Below, piece by piece: positions 55,963 through 64,000 of a DNA stretch of 64,000 nucleotides. The notes under the pieces were generated by a model. That model made no database searches and was not told where the DNA came from. It saw only the letters and a program-made list of their open reading frames with translations. The position numbers were made by a program, and so were the translations under genes. The DNA is from Advenella sp. S44 (GTDB lineage: Bacteria > Pseudomonadota > Gammaproteobacteria > Burkholderiales > Burkholderiaceae_B), in the NCBI RefSeq assembly GCF_002810445.1, contig NZ_NEXS01000005.1, forward strand, positions 119,170-183,169, written 5' to 3'. How positions within the stretch are numbered: the stretch's first letter is position 1; the number at the start of each line of letters is the position of its first letter.

Positions 55963-56681
55963 GCGATTAACAGCGCAAATGCATGAGGCTGACATCACTA
56001 TTGAACTCTGATGCCAAATTGCAAGCTGCAAAAGCAGGAACGCAGGCTAGAGTTGCTCGTCTTGAGGTCTTGGTGGAAACTAATGTCCAATCGATTAAAC
56101 TCATTGAGGACTCTAAGAAGAGTAACGTTCCTTGCCTGTAACGTCCTTTATCTTGGACACCCGATTTGGGAACGGCATCGGTTGTGGGCCTGTCAGTGCT
56201 GGCTGGATGCTCTCAATATATCAAAGCCGCCAGTGAAAATGGCCGCATTGCCCGCAAATCTGGGGCCACGCCGTGACTGGACATTGTGGCGCCAGCCGGC
56301 CGGTCATGAGACGACTAGTGCCAGCCTATATCGGCTTGGTTGGCCAATATGCGGACTGTGCTCTACATCACGATGTAACGGTAACGCTTTGGCACTAACG
56401 TCACGCATATATCGGTCTCGACCCAATACACCCTGACGATTTTGATGCTTTCGAAATTAATACAAGTGACTGGATGGGGCCGAATTGTTGTTTAAACATT
56501 ACATTTGATATATTTATTGACATTATTTTACTTATTGCCAATAATGGCGACAGTCAAATGCTCAAATGTTTCAAAACGTCATGAGTATGACAATATATTA
56601 ATAACTGGAATGGTTTGTTTTGCGTAAATAAACTCACTCCTCAAAATAACCAGATAGTCAACTTATATGGATAGGTGAATC
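55963..56681. other. AT-rich stretch with decayed coding traces
   Basis: Between 56012 and 56141 one frame reads DAKLQAAKAGTQARVARLEV followed by LVETNVQSIKLIEDSKKS, which resembles phage XhlA/coiled-coil proteins, but it has no start. The right part, 56440-56680, is strongly AT-rich and should hold the promoter of the Hint-domain gene. Confidence 0.45.
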
Positions 56682-58310
56682 ATGGCTAGTATTAATTTCA
56701 ATTTGATCGGTTCCAGTACACAGTCTTATGATCAAAAGGATCATCCGGGCGACAATGTACTTAATGTCAATGTTAACGTCGGTGCAGTTGGTACCAAAAC
56801 GGTTAACATTACCAACGTAGACGATCTTCCTGATCCCATTACGATGAACCAGACTGTAGCGCTGGGTCTGCTTTCCACTCAAAATATCAATATCGGTGAA
56901 AATGCCGACATTATTTTGAATGGACTGGCTGGCGTTACTGTAGGCAATACCTTTAACTACAATCTGAGCGACGGGTCTTCCCTCACCATGTCTCCCGCAT
57001 TTATTAACGTTGGTCTGGGTAACACCATCAATGTTGATATGGGCGCAACAGGAACATCGACGTTTACTTATGACGCTGGCGGAATCAATCTTGAACTGTC
57101 AGGCTTACCAAATTTGACAAACATTTCTGCTGGAGACCAGATCATTGTTGCAGGTGCCACCAGCGGCGAGTATGTCAATGGCGATCTGATCTTCAAGAAT
57201 GACCTGGGCTTTACCGTGGGTCGTTTTAACGCCGAAGGTCTGGACCCTACAAAAGTGGTATTTAACGGTGGCTCCATGACATATGCGTGCTACCTCAAAG
57301 GTACGCACATTGCCACGCCAGAAGGCGAAGTTTTGGTTGAAACACTGAAAGCCGGCGACAAAGTCCTGACAGCCTCCGGTGGCGTTGCCACTGTCAAATG
57401 GCTGGGCCATCGCAGACTGTACAAAAACCGCATTCCTGCCAAAGACGCGGTTCGTGCCTTCCCTATCCTGTTCAAGAAAGACTCAATTGCCAACAACGTG
57501 CCTCATCGTGACCTGACATTGTCTCCAGGCCACCATGTATCGTTTGACGGCACGCTGGTTCCTGCCATGATGCTGGTTAACGGCCAAACTATCGTTCAGC
57601 AGTTCAATACCAAAGTCTTCGAATACTTCCACGTTGAGCTCGAACAGTTTGACATCATGCTGGCCGAAGGTGTGCCTGCCGAATCATATGTCGATACCGG
57701 CAACCGCTCCATGTTCCAGAATGCAGCAGAAGTCGCCATGAATCCTGACTTCGGTCCCGCCGAAGGCCGTCCTGAAGTCGAAGGCATCAAAGTCGTTCAG
57801 CAAGGTCCCGTTGTCGAAGCTATTCGCAAGCAATTGCTGGCCCGCGCTGAAGCCATGACTGGTGCTGTTCGCACTAAGGACGCCGCCCTGTGCATTGAAG
57901 TGAACGGCACCATCGTTCACTCAACGCCTGAGTTCAGCAAAGAAGGCGTGTATCGCTTCCAATTGCCGGCCAACGCGAGTGATGTTCGCATCCTGTCTCG
58001 CTCTGCCGCGGTTCGTGACGTTACGCCTCTGGCGCGTCGTGACGTCCGTCAGATCGGTGTTGGTCTGTCTGCAATTGCGGTATCTACTGCCGATGGCCGT
58101 CACGAGATCAGCCTGACCAATGCTGCATTGACCGGCCTGAACGCCACCCAGGACGTGAAGGGTACGACAATGCGCTGGACCAATGGCGCAGCAGTAATTC
58201 CTGCTGCCCTGCTGAACACATCTGGTGCGGCAACACTGGAGCTGACCGTACTGCGTACTTATTCTTACTGGGTTGATGCACAAGCTCAGAAGTCCGTACA
58301 CGCTGCCTAA
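56682..58310 (+). CDS. Hint-domain protein with beta-rich N-terminal region
   Basis: A 542-aa protein. Residues 1-200 are Asn/Gly/Thr-rich, repeated beta strands (NVNVNVGAVGTKTVNIT, NIGENADIILNGLAG) like secreted or surface proteins. A Hint (Hedgehog/intein) domain starts at Cys203 in TYACYLKGTHIATPEGEVLVE, followed by ETLKAGDKVLT and PHRDLTLSPGHHVSF (block with the conserved His), ending near residue 370; then a C-terminal beta region. Hint domains cleave their own chain at the first Cys. No classic signal peptide is visible at the start, so export, if any, would be by another route. It has no intein-type C-terminal Asn at the expected place. Terminator follows. Confidence 0.88.
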   Translation: MASINFNLIGSSTQSYDQKDHPGDNVLNVNVNVGAVGTKTVNITNVDDLPDPITMNQTVALGLLSTQNINIGENADIILNGLAGVTVGNTFNYNLSDGSSLTMSPAFINVGLGNTINVDMGATGTSTFTYDAGGINLELSGLPNLTNISAGDQIIVAGATSGEYVNGDLIFKNDLGFTVGRFNAEGLDPTKVVFNGGSMTYACYLKGTHIATPEGEVLVETLKAGDKVLTASGGVATVKWLGHRRLYKNRIPAKDAVRAFPILFKKDSIANNVPHRDLTLSPGHHVSFDGTLVPAMMLVNGQTIVQQFNTKVFEYFHVELEQFDIMLAEGVPAESYVDTGNRSMFQNAAEVAMNPDFGPAEGRPEVEGIKVVQQGPVVEAIRKQLLARAEAMTGAVRTKDAALCIEVNGTIVHSTPEFSKEGVYRFQLPANASDVRILSRSAAVRDVTPLARRDVRQIGVGLSAIAVSTADGRHEISLTNAALTGLNATQDVKGTTMRWTNGAAVIPAALLNTSGAATLELTVLRTYSYWVDAQAQKSVHAA

Positions 58311-58334
58311 ATCAGCATTAGGTAGTCGTTAGGC

Positions 58335-58370
58335 GATCCCCCTTGAGTCCTAAGTACTTGAGGGGGATTT
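58335..58370 (+). terminator. rho-independent terminator of the Hint-domain gene
   Basis: GATCCCCCT pairs with AGGGGGATT, followed by TTTAC, 25 bases after the stop. The loop is 17 bases. Confidence 0.8.
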
Positions 58371-58523
58371 TACTTGGTTCTTGGCAACTTGAATTTTGTA
58401 ATGGCCCAGCATTTCCTGCTCACTTAAGCAGCCAACGCAAACGCTTGAAAGATATAGAAGCTGAGCAGATTATTTCTCACAAAGCTGTTCGTGATTGGGC
58501 TGAGAGCTTAAGCACCGAAGAGC

Positions 58524-58640
58524 CATTGTCATTACCCTCTTCATAGGCTTGCCGTTGACGGCCATGTGCCCGTATGGCTCGGATTCGTGCATGAGGCACA
58601 TCATTTCGTGCCAAAGCCCCCTAGCGGCTAGTGAGCAACT
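58524..58640 (-). pseudogene. fragment of a phage replication-type protein
   Basis: On the minus strand LAARGLWHEMMCLMHESEPY followed by GHMAVNGKPMKR matches the N-terminal part of many phage or island replication proteins (ARGLW-x-E-M-L-C-x-M-H-E-S). No start and no continuation; the frame runs out. Remnant only. Confidence 0.5.
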
Positions 58641-58858
58641 TTTGGGCAAAACGATCCCCAGATACATTCTATAAAGAAATGTTCCGCCTAAGAAATTGGG
58701 AATATCCTACGGAGTCGGGCGGCAAGCCAGGAGTTGTCGATAAATACACCATGGACATCGTATATAGTCGATTAGCGCCGAGGTTAGTTGAAGAGTTAAA
58801 AAATCCGAAAAAGAAAAAGGATTTAGGAAGGCCAAACGTCATCAATGGTTACCTGCCG
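58631..58858 (+). pseudogene. P63C-domain phage protein fragment
   Basis: FYKEMFRLRNWEYPTESGGK and VDKYTMDIVYSRLAPRLVEELKNPKKKK match the P63C domain of phage proteins. After KKKDLGR the frame shifts; KRHQWLPAG, the expected next block, is in the +1 frame, then the match ends where the methyltransferase remnant begins. Only the end of the original gene is present. Confidence 0.7.
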
Positions 58859-59660
58859 GCGCATCGCCAACGGTGTAATGCGGTATGTCGTAAACACGGA
58901 TGATCCGTTTATCGTCAATGACAGGACCGCGCATATCATCACCGTGAGAAATGCGGGCAAGCCCTTTACAGCAGCAAACGAGCCGACACACTATCACGGC
59001 TGGCGGTGCATATCAGTTCTTGGTAAGCGCGTTTCTTGCAAAACACTACACCGGAGTCGGCGGCAGCGATCTGGAAGACCCAATCGGCACTGTCACTGGC
59101 GTAGGCCACTACAGGCTTATAACGGCGTACGTCACAAAGTTTCGTGTTGGGAGCGTCGGCGCCCCTTTGCAGGAACCCTTGCATACCCTTACAGCAGGCG
59201 GAACGCCGAAACGCGTCGACAGGTAACACTATGGGTCTGGTAACAAGCCATCTAGTGAAGCTGCACAATAACCAATACGGCCAAAGCGTGGAAGAACCGA
59301 TGCCTACCCTAACAGCTGTCGGCGGCCATGTCGGAGAGGTGCGGTCGTTCTTAGTCAAGTATTACGAAGGTGAACAGGACGGAGTGAGTCTGCAAGAACC
59401 TCTGCACACCGTTCCGACGCGTGACCGCTTCGGCCTGATCACCGTCCATGGCGTCGACTACCAGATCGTGGACATTGGCCTGCGCATGCTTACGCCCCGC
59501 GAGCTGTACCGCGCCCAAGGCTTTCCCGAAAGCTACATCATCGACCAGAAACTGACGGCACCCCATTGACCAAGACGGCCCAGGTGCGCATGTGCGGTAA
59601 CAGTGTAGCCCTCCGCTGGCACAGGCCATTGTCGCGACCAACTACAGCGAGCGGCAGTCT
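58857..59660 (+). pseudogene. phage-type DNA cytosine-5 methyltransferase, broken in several places
   Basis: The C-terminal two thirds of a phage C5 methyltransferase are readable across frames: RRIANGVMRYVVNTDDPFIV; then after a shift TITAGGAYQFLVSAFLAKHY; LVTSHLVKLHNNQYGQSVEEP; DYQIVDIGLRMLTPRELYRA with QGFPESY (motif IX); and after another shift KTAQVRMCGNSV (motif X) and PPLAQAIVATNY. At least four frame breaks and the lack of the catalytic PCQ part make it inactive. Confidence 0.82.
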
Positions 59661-59978
59661 ATTAGGAAAATTGCACTTTGGAGGTGCGTTACGTATAGGC
59701 CAGTTCCTGAACGGCGATCCGACCCCACGTATCCATACAGACTGGCCAGATGGTAATAATTCCGCATCTTACCTTCGAAATCCACCGTATGGACGCCTAC
59801 CCCACTACCCTGTCCGGTGCTGTTCAGCATAACGCCTGGTGGGATGCGATGGCATTGCGGAACCTTCTAATCAAGGATATATCATGCACGATATGATTAC
59901 TTAAATATCTGCTATAGCGTGTATTGTTCCATCCGTGCTTATCCCCGTCAAAGATGCCTAGCCACCGCCAGCTAGAAT
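59661..59978. other. gene-poor stretch at the phage-relic border
   Basis: About 320 bases between the methyltransferase remnant and the Bug receptor gene. Short frames on both strands lack starts and no terminator or repeat is clear. Confidence 0.5.
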
Positions 59979-60947
59979 TCAATTGATCTTGACATTCGCC
60001 TTCTCGATATACTCTTTCCAGCGGCTTGCCTCTGCTCGGTAGAAAGCGGCAGATTCGACCAAGTTGGTTTTCTCCGAAATGGTACCCGTCTTTTTAAATT
60101 GCTCTGCTGCCGACGGTGAATCTAGCCAATTGTTTATAGCGATGTTAACCTTGTTCAGAATGGGATCGGCGGTTCCCTTAGGTGCAAAAACACCGGTCCA
60201 ACTTGAGAAAAACATACCGGGCACACCTTGTTCGGCTAGCGTGGGTACATTGGGCAATGTTGTATATCTATTCTCTGCGGTAACAGCTGCAGTGCGCAAT
60301 CGCGTCCCGTCCTTAAACGGGAGCGCCGCGTTCAAGTCGGAGAATGCAAACCCTAGCTGTCCGCCAGCAACATCATTAAGCGCTTGACCGTTTGATTTGT
60401 AAGGGACGGTAACAGCATCAATACCTGCTGTTTTCTTAAACATTTCGCAAGCGATTAATGTAACGGAATTACCACTGCCACATGAGGCATTCTGAACTGT
60501 ACCGTTCTTTACCTCTTTTAAATATTCAGCCAGATTTTTCCACGGAGACTTGGACGGAAAAAAGAGACCGATTATGCCTCGGCCCAGGGTAGAAACCATT
60601 ACAAACGAAGCTTCGTTATAGCCCAGCGTTTTTGGATAGAGTGACAAGTTCACCGCATTCGTTGTAGCGCTGCCAAGTAAGAATGTGTAGCCATCAGGCT
60701 TAGCCCTTGCCACAAACTGCGATCCAATAGATCCATTAGCACCGGGTTTATTCTCAACCACCACTGCAACGCCAAGTTCCTTTGACAAATGCTCAGATAA
60801 TATACGCGCAGTGGTATCACTTCCGCTCCCTGTAGAAAAGGGGACGATCAAGGTAATAGGTCTATTTGGATAAACGGTACCAGCTTGGGCGGTCATTCCC
60901 AGCGCTACCAAGGCTATTCCAAATGCATTACTCAGTGCTTTGTTCAT
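59979..60947 (-). CDS. Bug-family tripartite tricarboxylate transporter receptor
   Basis: A 322-aa periplasmic receptor of the Bug/TctC family, very expanded in Bordetella and relatives. Signal peptide: NKALSNAFGIALVALGMTAQA. Then YPNRPITLIVPFSTGSGSDTTARILSEHLSKELG, the typical first domain, and GANGSIGSQFVARAKPDGYT. The Asp and the carboxylate-binding loops fit the family. An AGGAGA ribosome site precedes the ATG. It follows the CoA-transferase gene by 43 bases and probably captures the acid which that enzyme handles. Confidence 0.94.
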   Translation of the reverse strand: MNKALSNAFGIALVALGMTAQAGTVYPNRPITLIVPFSTGSGSDTTARILSEHLSKELGVAVVVENKPGANGSIGSQFVARAKPDGYTFLLGSATTNAVNLSLYPKTLGYNEASFVMVSTLGRGIIGLFFPSKSPWKNLAEYLKEVKNGTVQNASCGSGNSVTLIACEMFKKTAGIDAVTVPYKSNGQALNDVAGGQLGFAFSDLNAALPFKDGTRLRTAAVTAENRYTTLPNVPTLAEQGVPGMFFSSWTGVFAPKGTADPILNKVNIAINNWLDSPSAAEQFKKTGTISEKTNLVESAAFYRAEASRWKEYIEKANVKIN

Positions 60948-60990
60948 TATGCAGTCTCCTTAAGAAGTTTTTATGTTAGAAAAGGAATCA

Positions 60991-62211
60991 TTAGAAATAA
61001 ACGGCCCCATCCTCTTTTAGATTGGCAATCAAATTTGAATCTAATCCAAGCTGTAATAAAAGACTTTCCGTATGTTGTCCGAGACCAGGCGCATATGAAT
61101 GCATACTGGCTGAGTCTTCATTGCTGATGAAGCCATTCATGAAGTTGGTCGCCGTTCCGTTCGCGTAGGTGACCTTTTCCGAGGGCAAAGATACCAACCC
61201 TTCATTCAACGCCTCACTGATGAAAGTCAATAAAGAGCGGACCGACGCAGCGGGAACGCCTTGACTGTTCAGTTCTGATTCCAAATGTCTAGCTGTAAAG
61301 TGCAAGCAGGCTTCAGTAAGAATGTTTTGCACATTCTCTTTATTGACTGCTTTTACGAATCCATGTTTGCCTGTCATTGTCCTTTGGTCAATAAGCTGCG
61401 AGTCATGGAGCAACTGTTGGACATTCAACGTTTTGCATAAAGCTTGGAACTGTTTTGGAGTATTAGCTGCGATGGATATCCACCCGTCGGAACATTGGAA
61501 TGTCGAGGCCCCGGGGCTTTCAGAAAAGCCGCGATTTCCGACACGTGGCATGTCCTCCTGCTGAGCCAAAACCCGGCTAACTTGTGGCAACATTAGTTGT
61601 ACGGCAGCCTGGACCATAGACACATCCAAATGAATCGAGCCTGGGCAACGCTCTCGTTGAAACAAAGCTGCAAATATAGCCTGCGCGGCCAACATTCCCG
61701 TTGCCGAATCTATAACAGGAAAGCCAACCTTTAAGGGCAAATCGCTTTCACCGCCCATCATCATCATTCCTGTTAAAGCTTGAATGACATGGTCGTAGGC
61801 ACCAAATTTAGCCAAATTCCCACTTTGGCCATACCCTGAAATAGAGACATAAATCAGGTTAGGATTTATAGCCTTAAGCTTGTCAAAATCTAATCCCAAT
61901 TTCTTGACCACGCCGGGTTTGAAATTTTCAATGAATATGTCTGTGGTCTCTACAAGACGATAGACCACCTCAAGCATGGTTGAGTTTTTCAAGTCTATCG
62001 CCAGCGATTTTTTTCCAGCATTAATCGCAGCAAAGGTTGCGGAAATCCCTTCCTCGAACGAAGTGGTTCCGCTATAGCGCAAAGAATCTCCCGAGCGTGG
62101 ATTTTCTATCTTGATAACCTCCGCTCCTTGCGCAGCGAGGTAGTATGACGCTGTCGGCCCTGCTATGACATGGGACAAATCAATGACACGGATGTTTTTT
62201 AACGCCTGCAT
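60991..62211 (-). CDS. CaiB/BaiF-family (class III) CoA-transferase
   Basis: A 406-aa class III CoA-transferase that moves CoA between carboxylic acids. It starts MQALKNIRVIDLSHVIAGPTASYYLAAQGAEVIKIENP and contains the catalytic Asp in SATGMLAAQAIFAALF / IHLDVSM region, plus GQSGNLAKFGAYDHVIQALTG. Length is normal. It is first gene of a two-gene unit with the Bug receptor, divergent from a LysR regulator, which probably controls it. Substrate unknown. Confidence 0.94.
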   Translation of the reverse strand: MQALKNIRVIDLSHVIAGPTASYYLAAQGAEVIKIENPRSGDSLRYSGTTSFEEGISATFAAINAGKKSLAIDLKNSTMLEVVYRLVETTDIFIENFKPGVVKKLGLDFDKLKAINPNLIYVSISGYGQSGNLAKFGAYDHVIQALTGMMMMGGESDLPLKVGFPVIDSATGMLAAQAIFAALFQRERCPGSIHLDVSMVQAAVQLMLPQVSRVLAQQEDMPRVGNRGFSESPGASTFQCSDGWISIAANTPKQFQALCKTLNVQQLLHDSQLIDQRTMTGKHGFVKAVNKENVQNILTEACLHFTARHLESELNSQGVPAASVRSLLTFISEALNEGLVSLPSEKVTYANGTATNFMNGFISNEDSASMHSYAPGLGQHTESLLLQLGLDSNLIANLKEDGAVYF

Positions 62212-62288
62212 ATGCTGCTCCTGGCACGAAAATAATTAACAAGGCCGTTTTGTAATTTCGGTTGATGCAAGGAAGTCTAATGACATTA

Positions 62289-62337
62289 TCAATAATTGAA
62301 TAATGAATTTTACATATATAATGATAAAAATTATTGA
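62289..62337. promoter_or_regulatory. inverted repeat in the CaiB-LysR divergent promoter
   Basis: TCAATAATT (62289-62297) and AATTATTGA (62329-62337) form a perfect 9-base inverted repeat with 31 bases between, in very AT-rich DNA. It fits a split LysR site, though AT-richness makes chance matches likelier. Confidence 0.5.
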
Positions 62338-62409
62338 TTAATAAATCGCACCATGAACCGTTCAAAATCAGTCAATATATGTCGGTGGTTTGTAATGGGT
62401 TAAAATTCA

Positions 62410-63363
62410 ATGGATACAAAATTCCTACAGTTGCGAATTAAGCATCTGGCATTGCTCGACGCAATAGCTACCAGTGGTTCTTTACATGCTGCTGCCAAGG
62501 TGCTGCACCTCACTCAACCTGCACTCACCAATATGCTGCAAGAGGTAGAGTCGATTTTTGGCGCCCAGCTTTTTGTGCGTAATAAAAAAGGACTTACCGC
62601 CAATAGCGTCGGTAGCGCCTTAATTTGGCGCGCCAGACTAATACTTAACGAACTATCTCGGGCAGGAGGTGAAGTTACAGAAATACTAAACGGAAGAAGG
62701 GAGATAACCATAGGTTTGACACCTATGATGATGCTGGAAGTAGTGCCGAAGGCACTAGGTGCAATTAATAATAGTATGCCTAATCTACGAATTGTGTTTG
62801 TGGAAAGAAATGTACCTACGCTTCTAGACGAATTAGCTCAGGGCAAGATTGACATTGTCTTAGGCAGCTTGCCTTATGACGCCTCCGTTGTACATGAAAA
62901 AGCTGCTTTCGAATATATCCGCCTGTTTGAAGAAAAGCTTTGCGTCATGGCCAGGGATGGACACGCATTGGCCCTAAAAAAACGAGTGAATTGGACTGAC
63001 CTGACGGAGGCGGCGTGGGTGCTGCCAACGGACGGCTCATTAACTCGGCGCAATTTCAACAAGGGATTCATACAACACGATATAAGTCCGCCGGAACCTA
63101 AGTATGTTTCATCGTCATTCCACTCCAATGTTCGCATTATTAGTCACACGGATTGTCTGATGGTCGCACCTTTGTCAGTTGGAAAACACTATACATCCAT
63201 TGGATTGGTCAAGGTGCTTAATATTAGTTTTCCCAAGGCCGATAACCCTATCTCTATCATTTTAAAAAAAACACGAATACGGACTGAAACGGAGAATAAA
63301 ATCATCTCAATTTTCTTGGAATATTTTAGTCTAAGTGGCAATTACGGCGGCGGTGACCCTTAA
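62410..63363 (+). CDS. LysR-family regulator
   Basis: A 317-aa LysR regulator: helix-turn-helix at residues 18-38 (SGSLHAAAKVLHLTQPALTNMLQEVES) and effector domain from about 90. The HTH read TQPALTNML is in the common form. Divergent from the CaiB-Bug pair and so its probable regulator; LysR proteins usually activate the divergent genes when the pathway substrate is present. Confidence 0.93.
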   Translation: MDTKFLQLRIKHLALLDAIATSGSLHAAAKVLHLTQPALTNMLQEVESIFGAQLFVRNKKGLTANSVGSALIWRARLILNELSRAGGEVTEILNGRREITIGLTPMMMLEVVPKALGAINNSMPNLRIVFVERNVPTLLDELAQGKIDIVLGSLPYDASVVHEKAAFEYIRLFEEKLCVMARDGHALALKKRVNWTDLTEAAWVLPTDGSLTRRNFNKGFIQHDISPPEPKYVSSSFHSNVRIISHTDCLMVAPLSVGKHYTSIGLVKVLNISFPKADNPISIILKKTRIRTETENKIISIFLEYFSLSGNYGGGDP

Positions 63364-63370
63364 TTGAACG

Positions 63371-63529
63371 CTTAACGATCTAGAAAAAGCCATCAACGCC
63401 ACAGGCTGGCGAACAGTCTGGCTCCACCAGAACGAAGTACAAACCGATTGCCAAATCTTGCACACAAGGCCCGGCATTCGGAAACATCGGGTTTATATCC
63501 TACCGAGGCAGAATGACCCTACCCTATGA
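63371..63529 (+). pseudogene. possible gene remnant next to the IS element
   Basis: An open frame without start reads LNDLEKAINATGWRTVWLHQ and further, through NEVQTDCQILHTRPGIRKHR, to VYILPRQNDPTL. It has a protein-like pattern and could be the end of a gene interrupted here, but no family is recognised. Confidence 0.35.
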
Positions 63530-63632
63530 AAATGTCAGCAGCGGCGGCAAGGCCTTGGTGTGTAACTATCCCCTAAAATAATACAGCTGAAGCGTAGAAT
63601 TTTTCTTACACTAAGAAAAAAGGATTTTTACG

Positions 63633-63893
63633 ATGAGCAAACGGATGACAGAAAGCCAAATTGTGGCGATGTTGAAAGAAGCGGAAGCTGGGATACCGAT
63701 TAAAGAGCTGTGCCGCAAGCATCATGTAGGTAACTCCACATTTTATAAATGGCGAGCCAAATATGGCGGCATGGAGCTCTCCGACGTAAAACGACTCAAA
63801 GAGCTCGAGGAGGAGAATCGTCGCTTAAAGCAGATGTATGCTGATTTAAGTTTGAAGTCTCAGTTGCAGGAAGAAATCATAAAAAAGCTGTAG
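63633..63893 (+). CDS. IS3-family transposase OrfA
   Basis: An 86-aa DNA-binding subunit. MSKRMTESQIVAMLKEAEAG with GNSTFYKWRAKYGG is the helix-turn-helix, and ELEEENRRLKQMYADLSL is the leucine-zipper part. AAAGGA precedes the ATG. Its end carries the programmed -1 slip site, which makes the OrfAB transposase. Confidence 0.93.
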   Translation: MSKRMTESQIVAMLKEAEAGIPIKELCRKHHVGNSTFYKWRAKYGGMELSDVKRLKELEEENRRLKQMYADLSLKSQLQEEIIKKL

Positions 63894-64000
63894 TGCCTGT
63901 TGCGACGCGTAAAGACTGGGCAAAAGCGCTACAGGCACAGCATGACATCAGCGTTGTTTTAAGCTGCATGATTACGGGGATGAGTCGCACCGCGTTTTAC
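63893..64000 (+). CDS. IS3-family transposase OrfB, 5' part only
   Basis: The frame reached after the slip reads VVPVATRKDWAKALQAQHD then ISVVLSCMITGMSRTAFY, the N-terminal end of the integrase-type OrfB. GTG 63893 overlaps the OrfA stop by one base. The DDE catalytic core lies beyond the window. Confidence 0.85.
   Translation, partial: MPVATRKDWAKALQAQHDISVVLSCMITGMSRTAFY

Larger units (their letters stand above)
63559..64000 (+). mobile_element. IS3-family insertion sequence, right part outside window
   Basis: OrfA and the start of OrfB of an IS3 element (IS407/IS1400-like) with a slippery A-AAA-AAG heptamer at 63881-63887. The left end is placed near TGTGTAACTATCCCC at about 63559 because IS3 elements start with TG; the opposite end and target repeat are not in the window. 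Confidence 0.8.

Noticed and set aside
56011..56436. 141-codon plus-strand frame
   Set aside because: Starts at a TTG and has Trp/Arg/Cys-rich, non-protein-like make-up; a different frame gives the better phage-like trace.

Overview
The window looks like the chromosome of a betaproteobacterium of the order Burkholderiales, most likely family Alcaligenaceae (Bordetella/Advenella-like). Pointers are a urease cluster with ureJ lying between ureA and ureB, glnE divergent from yhdP, a tonB-exbB-exbD operon, Bug-type and TRAP-type solute receptors, CaiB/BaiF CoA-transferases and many LysR/GntR regulators. Genus placement is inference; no rRNA or tRNA gene was seen.

Layout. 1-6212: urease cluster ureD(partial)-A-J-B-C-E-F-G, with a very His-rich UreE and an unusual low-complexity N-terminus on UreG, followed by two decayed copies of the ureG 3' end. 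6503-15434: sdaA, yhdP, glnE, queH. 15690-18065: tonB-exbB-exbD behind a Fur-like box. 18361-24177: cold-shock protein, ClpB with a candidate heat-shock promoter, a PIN protein, an NRDE protein and a LysR regulator. 24219-30214: a polar-amino-acid-type ABC transporter divergent from a FadR-type GntR regulator and a UxaA-family dehydratase, with two GntR-type operators between them. 30326-37876: one long minus-strand catabolic operon (TRAP receptor, fused TRAP permease, SDR, thiolase, acyl-CoA ligase, two PPC/DUF296 proteins) for an unknown acid. 38246-49894: envelope and secreted proteins, including small lipoproteins, an OmpA-type lipoprotein, a 1551-aa trimeric autotransporter, a secreted CYTH-like protein and an I78 inhibitor. 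50489-51325: an FMN riboswitch in front of a type II lumazine synthase.

From about 51.6 kb to the end the DNA is accessory: small orphan genes, one of them with a perfect SOS box just before its start; a toxin-antitoxin pair in which both genes are frameshifted but the operator palindrome is intact; a Hint-domain protein; a heap of broken prophage genes; a Bug/CaiB/LysR catabolic unit; and an IS3-family element cut by the window edge.

A theme runs across the window. Short, decayed tandem repeats sit between genes (6.1, 25.1, 34.9, 37.9 and 50.0 kb) and as in-frame low-complexity inserts in otherwise conserved proteins (UreG, YhdP, the ABC ATPase, the GntR regulator). This points to frequent local tandem duplication in this lineage.
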